Origin: Desulforamulus aquiferis
Lineage (GTDB): Bacteria > Bacillota > Desulfotomaculia > Desulfotomaculales > Desulfotomaculaceae
Assembly (NCBI GenBank): GCA_004143605.1
Contig: AWVY01000002.1
Coordinates: forward strand, 1 to 44,347
Direction: 5' to 3'
DNA length: 44,347 nucleotides
Shown: positions 39,742-44,347 of the stretch, piece by piece
How the letters are laid out: every line of letters starts with the position of its first letter
How positions within the stretch are numbered: position 1 is the stretch's first letter
Program-made: the position numbers and the translations under genes
The notes under the pieces: model-generated
The model's database searches: none
What the model saw: only the letters and a program-made list of their open reading frames with translations
What the model was told of the DNA's origin: nothing

Positions 39742-40301
39742 ATGTATCAGACTCTGGAAGTTTTGCTGGTGGTTATTCTGGCCTGCTACGGGGTTTACCG
39801 GCTGGTGCAGGATGTGATAAGTGCCTTTAGGGTGCAACCGGGACCACCGGTCAGCATGCTGATAGTGCTTAAGGACCGGGCCCAGGACGTGGAATATATT
39901 ATCCGTAGATTGGCTGCCTGGCGAAAGCACCAGTGGGTCCAATTGGAGCTGGTGGTGGTGGATGACGGCTCGGAGGATGATACTGCAAAAATCCTGGAGG
40001 GCTTGCAGCAAAGGATACCCTTTCGACTGGTTGCCCTGGAGTCCCAGCCCAAGGAAGAGTCCCGGACTGTGGACCAGGGGATGATTAGCGGCTTGCTGCA
40101 CTGTCATAACAGCCTGGTATGGCTGGTGGACCTGAGAAGGATTCCCACGGGGCTGCAGGCAGAGAAGGTTTTTCGTGTATTTTTTTGCCAGGGCTGGAGG
40201 TAATTTACCAGCATTGTCGAATATTGCATGACGGAGGGGTGACAGTATGGCTAGACAGGGAGGCCTTAGCCTTTTATATACCTGGACAATCATTTTGCTA
40301 G
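39742..40301 (+). CDS. glycosyltransferase-like membrane protein
   Basis: ATG 39742. N-terminal membrane helix (LEVLLVVILACYGVYRL), then a short GT-A-like domain: PVSMLIVLKDRAQDVEYIIR, and LELVVVDDGSEDDTAKILEG with the nucleotide-binding DDGS motif of family-2 glycosyltransferases. The first frame stops at 40203; one missing T in the run near 40175 joins it to FLPGLEVIYQHCRILHDGGV and a stop at 40301, about 186 aa. That is shorter than active family-2 enzymes, and the acceptor-site motifs are not visible, so it may be non-catalytic. Its 3' end then overlaps the next gene by 55 bases. Confidence 0.65.
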
Positions 40302-41952
40302 GCTTTGCCTGGCTTTATAAGATATTCCCCAGTTTGAATTTTGACAGTGCCGGGATACTGGTGACTTTGATAGTCCTTGGGATTCTGGCCGAATGGCTGG
40401 CGGTACCCTTTCCCCAGGGCTATCTCTCCGGGGGCTATGTGGTGGTCCTGGCTACCCAACTGCTTTTCGGCGGGGTAGCCACCGCCTGGGTTACCGGTGT
40501 TGTTACACTCATTGGCCTAGGAATTGCGAACCGGGGCAATCCCTTGAGAAGCACACTGTTTAACAGCAGCCAGCACGTTTTGGCAACGGCTGTGGCGGCC
40601 CTGGCCTTTGAATTGGTCAGTGCACAAATTCTTGGGATTTTTGTTTTTACCTTTGTATATTTTGCCGTTAATCATTTCCTGGTGTATATATATCTGCTGC
40701 CTGGCAGGAGGGATCACCCAGTTTGTTTGGCTGGGATGCCCTGCAATGGGATGGCTATACTTATCTTTTTACCGCACCCTTTGGGGCTCTGATGGCCGTG
40801 CTGTATCAAAATATGGGTGCGGGCTGGGCGGTGCTGCTGTTTCTTCCGGTATTGGCGGCCCAATTGGTAATAAGGAAATATGTACATCTGGAGCTTTCCA
40901 ACCGGGAGTTAACGGCCCTCTTTCAAGTGGCCAAGCGTCTAAGGAATAGTTACCAGCCGGAAACCTTTTTTGACCAAATACTGCAGGAGGCCCGGCGTAT
41001 TGTGGATTTTCACACGGGAGTTATTTTATTTTGGTCCCAGGAGAGGCAGATCTTTCTGCCTGGTGCGGTCCGGGGAGCCTTCAAGGAGGATATGAGCAAT
41101 CTGGTGCTGTCGCCCGGGGAGGGTCTGGTGGGTAGGGTAATTGAGACAAAGGAACCACTGGTTATCGGCAATATCAGGGATGATGCAGCCTTAGCCGATG
41201 AGGCTGGGCCCTTTAAGCCTTTCCGCTCCCTTATGGTTATACCCTGATGTCTCAGGGGGAGGCGGTAGGGGTGCTGGTGCTGGGGCAGATGTATCCCTAT
41301 GCCTTTGAGGATAAACATATGCAGATGCTCAGCATCATAGGGGGACAAGCAGGTATTGTGCTGGCTAATGATATGTTGGAGTTTAGGGTTAAAACCCTTA
41401 TGGCTATAGATGTTTTAACTGGTTTTTTAAATCACAGGCAGTTTTACCGCCAGGTGGTGAAGGAGTTTATTAAGGCAAACTCCTCCGGTACCCCTATATC
41501 CCTTTTGCTGGTGGATATAGATCGCCTGCGGGATTTTAACTCCCGTTATGGTCATGGGGCAGGGGACGGCTTAATCGAGATGGTGGGCTCGGTACTGAGG
41601 AATATACCGACCCTCGGACCTTTTAGGCCGATATGGCGGGGGAGAGCTGGCGGTGCTTGCCCCTGGTGCGGATCATTCGGATGCGGTGAGTCTCGCGGAA
41701 GAAATAAGAATAGAGGTTAGGGATCGCAGGCTGGTGCCGGAAGAATCCAAAAGCCAGGTGATGGTAACGGTATCTATCGGTGTGGCCACCTTTCCCTATG
41801 ACTCCAACGACCCGGATAAGATTTTCCTAGGGGCGGAAAAGGCTGTGGCCAGGGCCAAGGAATTGGGCAGGGACCGTACAATAAGCTACAACCAGATAAT
41901 CAAGAGGGTTAAGTCACAAATAGAAAAGAGTCCTGGAGCAACGGGAAGCTAG
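40247..41952 (+). CDS. membrane GAF-GGDEF protein with degenerate signature (GGGEL)
   Basis: About 569 aa after four restored bases (near 40708, one at 41246, and two near 41613). ATG 40247 after ggaggggtg. Residues 1-220: seven or so membrane helices. Residues 250-390: GAF sensor (LFQVAKRLRNSYQPETFFDQ; LSPGEGLVGRVIETKEPLVI). C-terminal GGDEF domain: TGFLNHRQFYRQVV, LLLVDIDRLRDFNSRYGHGA, GDGLIEMVGSVL, and RYGGGELAVLAPGA where RYGGDEF is expected. The metal-binding third residue of the signature is Gly, so diguanylate cyclase activity is doubtful. It may be a sensor or GTP-binding receptor. Confidence 0.85.
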
Positions 41953-41958
41953 CATTTT

Positions 41959-41988
41959 AGACACCTTGGTAGGGGTGTCTTTCTTTAT
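41959..41988 (+). terminator. rho-independent terminator after GGDEF gene
   Basis: agacacc (41959-41965) pairs with ggtgtct (41974-41980), followed by a T-rich ttcttt. The following 185 bases to the next gene hold no clear feature. Confidence 0.75.
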
Positions 41989-42174
41989 GGCCTAAGATTA
42001 CTTTGTACTGACAAGCCTATAAAAGGGCCGAGTTGTTGGAATATAAATCTTAGGTTTGTTTGATATGTATAAATATAAGAACTAACTCATTTTTTTCCAA
42101 ATTACCGATGAAGGGTTAAACTGTATTTGAAGTACTTCACATGAATCAGGCCTGGAGAAAAGGAGGATGGTATA

Positions 42175-42399
42175 ATGCCCATATCAAAGGAGCCCTATCT
42201 GTGTACCTTGAGGCTAAGGTATAACAACGGGGTAAACGGCAGCGGTCAGCCGGTATTCGTTAACAGGAGCTTCTCTAAGGTCAAGGTTACTGCCAGTGAT
42301 AGTGATTTATACGATGCAGCCATGGCCTTAAACGGACTGCAGAGCAAAGTCCTGGTAGCGGTATTCCGGGTCGATGAAAGTGAACTGGTTGAGGAATAG
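42175..42399 (+). CDS. DUF1659 family small protein
   Basis: 74 aa, unbroken, aaaggagg upstream. Small beta-rich protein (CTLRLRYNNGVNGSGQPVFV, NRSFSKVKVTASDSDLYDAA). DUF1659 proteins are frequent in Firmicutes and nearly always sit beside a DUF2922 gene, as here. Function unknown. Confidence 0.85.
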   Translation: MPISKEPYLCTLRLRYNNGVNGSGQPVFVNRSFSKVKVTASDSDLYDAAMALNGLQSKVLVAVFRVDESELVEE

Positions 42400-42413
42400 A
42401 GAGGAGGTAAACT

Positions 42414-42632
42414 ATGGCTCAAACCCTGGAACTTATATTTATAAATGAAGCCGGCAGCAAGGTTACCCTGAGGGTTTCCGATCCCAAGGAAAACCTTCAG
42501 GCCACTGAAGTGAAAGCAGCCATGGATCAGATCGTTAGCAGTAATGTATTCTACAGTACAGGCGGTAACCTGGTTAGTGCAGCAGGCGCCCGGGTTGTTA
42601 ACCGTGATGTTGTGGAAATGGAATTAATCTAA
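42414..42632 (+). CDS. DUF2922 family small protein
   Basis: 72 aa, unbroken, gaggagg upstream, 14 bases after the DUF1659 gene. Sequence LELIFINEAGSKVTLRVSDP and VKAAMDQIVSSNVF matches the family outline. The two genes form a small operon closed by a terminator. Function unknown. Confidence 0.85.
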   Translation: MAQTLELIFINEAGSKVTLRVSDPKENLQATEVKAAMDQIVSSNVFYSTGGNLVSAAGARVVNRDVVEMELI

Positions 42633-42637
42633 CCATC

Positions 42638-42667
42638 GGGGCGGGATATTCCCGCCCCTCTCATTTT
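42638..42667 (+). terminator. rho-independent terminator of the DUF1659-DUF2922 operon
   Basis: ggggcggga (42638-42646) pairs perfectly with tcccgcccc (42650-42658), followed by tctcattttt. Confidence 0.9.
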
Positions 42668-42731
42668 TTATTGAAGGATTAGATTGTGACATAGAGAAGT
42701 ACTAATAAAATCTATTGCTAGGAGGCACTCC

Positions 42732-43447
42732 ATGGCTCACTGCTAGATGCCCTGCTGAATTTAATATTTCCCGTTAAATCAGGCTGTCCCCTATGTGGTT
42801 ACAGGGGAAAGCCGGAGCTTATGCAGCCGTTGCTTGGAGTGGTTGGAAGGCTGGAGGAAACTGCCAAAGTGTTGCCTGTGCGGAAAGCCCCTTGCCCCGG
42901 CTGAGATGGAAAAACACAGGTGTGTTTTCTGCGGCAGGGATGCACCTCCCTTTGCCATGGCCATGGCGGCAGGACCCTATCAAGGTATTTAAAGGAGGCC
43001 ATTCACCTGTTAAAATACCGGGGCAGGAAAGCCTTGGCCCCATTACTGGCTGAGCTAATGATTAAGGTAATCAGAAGTAATGGACATTTTTCCCAGGTGC
43101 TGGCTGTGGTTCCGGTGCCTGCTTCTGCTCAAAGGATCAGAGAGCGGGGTTTTAACCAGGCGGAGCTGTTGGCTAGGTATATCGCCAGGGAGTTAAAATT
43201 GCCCTTGCTTTCCCATGCAGTTGTGAAAAAGCTTGAAACACCCCATCAAACTGGTCTTAGCCGGGAGGAAAGACAGCAAAACCTCCGGGAGGCCTTTGCT
43301 ATAGCTGACCCCTCGGAGGTTTATGGAAAATCCGTATTAATTATTGATGATGTATTTACAACAGGTTTTACGGCAGCGGCCCTGGCAGAAGCCCTTCTTG
43401 CCGCAGGCGCCGGTCCGGTATATGTGGCCACGGCTGCCCGAGGTTAG
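42732..43447 (+). CDS. comF: ComF family phosphoribosyltransferase-like protein
   Basis: About 239 aa after repair. ATG 42732 with aggaggca upstream hits a TAG after four codons; a missing G (ACTGG read as ACTG) restores WLDALLNLIFPVKSGCPLCG. Two further breaks lie near 42825 and 42986. Two zinc ribbons are visible (CPLCG with CSRC; CCLCGK with CVFCG). The phosphoribosyl-transferase part has VVPVPASAQRIRERGFNQAE, RQQNLREAF and VLIIDDVFTTG, the PRPP loop. ComF aids DNA uptake in competent bacteria. No comFA is visible. It ends two bases before the convergent next gene. Confidence 0.9.
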
Positions 43448-43449
43448 GG

Positions 43450-44347
43450 TCATCTCAATACCGCAAATGCCCCCAGGGCGATACCTACAACCAGCAAGCT
43501 TGGCATCAGCAGGGTTTATAGGAGCGGGTAAAATCCGCTTTAAAATATTCGATGGATAAAACAAGGCAAAGGTGTACGGGCGAAATCATAACCCCAGCTA
43601 CCCCGGAGATATAGGCAAGCATTACATAGGCCCCTGAGGGCTCAATGAAACTCATGACCAGTGGGAAGGATACCCCAATGCAGGCCTGCAGTAAGCCGGT
43701 CAGCATCCCAACGGCTAAAGGCAGGAGGATTAGGATAATGACCGGGGAAAAGCCAAAGGAGGAGATGGCACTGCTCAATTGGTTAACCGCCCCGGAGCCT
43801 CAAGGACGTCCTTGAAGGCCAGGGTCCCCCAGGTTAAAAAAACGATACGGGCTGTAAGGGGCTCAAAGATTGTTTTTATTAAAGGCTGGAGGGGATAGCG
43901 TTTCTGAATGATTAGCAGCAATAGAACCCCGATGATGGAAATAACGATGGAAACATGGGCGAGGACCAGTAAAACGGTACACCAAAGGGGCCAGGTAGTC
44001 TTTATTAAGTCCATCAAGGAGTGACCCTCTTCTTGTTTAGGCTGGGCTTCTGTACCGGCCTCTGTAGCTGCTGCAGCCTCTTTATTTCCTCCGAAGGGAC
44101 GGAAGATATACCAATATCCTAGGAGTGCCCAAATTACCGCAAAGGGCCACTGCCAGAGGATGAGGGTTCCCAGGGGAACTCCGGAAATATGTGCCGCCAG
44201 GAGTAGGCCCGGGTAAAGGGGGAGGCAGTATTCCCACATGTGTCTAAACCAGTAGTTGATGAACACCTTATCCTCCGGTTGAAAGGACATATTGGAGGTG
44301 GCTTGATCAACCAGGGGGGCGGAAAATCTTGCCCCTCCGGCAGAGGC
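43450..44347 (-). CDS. DUF401 family membrane permease, partial
   Basis: C-terminal ~300 residues only; the gene enters from beyond the right edge (open frame to 44347). Hydrophobic helices alternate with YWFRHMWEYCLPLYPGLLLA, IFEPLTARIVFLTWGTLAFK, VGMLTGLLQACIGVSFPLVM and ISPVHLCLVLSIEYFKADF, the pattern of the DUF401 (ion-transporter-like) family. Two restored bases (near 43786 and 43538) join the frames and give a C-terminus ending GAFAVLR with TGA at 43450-43452. Substrate unknown. Confidence 0.82.

Noticed and set aside
1-44347. tRNA, rRNA, replication origin or prophage
   Set aside because: No cloverleaf, ribosomal sequence, origin boxes or phage genes were seen on either strand.

Overview
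The window looks like a chromosome segment of a spore-forming, low-to-mid GC Firmicute of the Desulfotomaculum/Peptococcaceae type. The support is a SAM-I riboswitch before metK, TTG/GTG starts with strong Shine-Dalgarno sites, many SLH-domain surface proteins with csaB, a YmxH-type PRC-barrel protein, a DUF1659/DUF2922 pair, and a ComF protein. The genus is inference; no rRNA or tRNA is present to fix it.

One technical fact governs the reading. Most long genes are split into two to six overlapping frames, and nearly every junction is repaired by restoring a single missing base, usually in a G or C run (GGG read as GG, GGCC as GCC). Restored proteins regain normal family lengths (MetK comes to 396 residues). 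The hits include essential genes (metK, murJ, fabZ), so these are almost certainly sequence errors. I therefore list each gene over its full restored span and note the breaks. Two apparent fusions (galE-wzz and csaB-glycosidase) vanish with the same correction.

Layout. 1-4.0 kb is an AT-rich insertion-sequence graveyard: IS21-type ends, two istB remnants, three IS3-family transposase fragments (two of them head to head on a 20-bp palindrome) and a broken acyltransferase. 4.1-5.7 kb holds two small orphan genes and a Phd/VapC-type toxin-antitoxin pair. 5.7-6.15 kb is an unexplained leader with 10-bp tandem repeats and two hairpins. 6.15-14.4 kb is a polysaccharide and surface cluster: galE, a Wzz-type activator, a BY-kinase with a tyrosine tail, two SLH proteins, a CpsB-type phosphatase and a coiled-coil membrane protein. 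14.5-15.5 kb has a cyclic-di-GMP-I riboswitch before a tiny orphan gene, facing a ComK-like gene. 15.6-28.4 kb holds a TagA/WecG transferase, an LCP ligase, an SLH-like FAD oxidoreductase, a DUF5693 membrane protein, csaB, a phosphodiester glycosidase, a beta-propeller protein, an exported small protein, and a second FAD oxidoreductase (a lipoprotein) on the minus strand. 28.5-38.2 kb holds fabZ, tagO/wecA, galU, a phosphohexomutase, a 1018-residue SLH subtilase, murJ and ymxH. 38.2-44.3 kb holds the SAM-I riboswitch with metK, a glycosyltransferase-like gene, a GAF-GGDEF protein with a degenerate active site, DUF1659/DUF2922, comF, and a DUF401-type permease that runs off the right edge.

How the genes fit together. 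GalU, phosphohexomutase and GalE supply nucleotide sugars. TagO and TagA start a glycopolymer on undecaprenyl phosphate, and LCP ligates it to the wall. CsaB pyruvylates it, which is the known anchor for SLH domains, and the SLH proteins encoded here are the likely cargo. Wzz, BY-kinase and CpsB form a phosphorylation switch over export. Cyclic-di-GMP signalling appears twice (riboswitch, degenerate GGDEF protein). The functional links are inference from gene neighbourhood and family knowledge.
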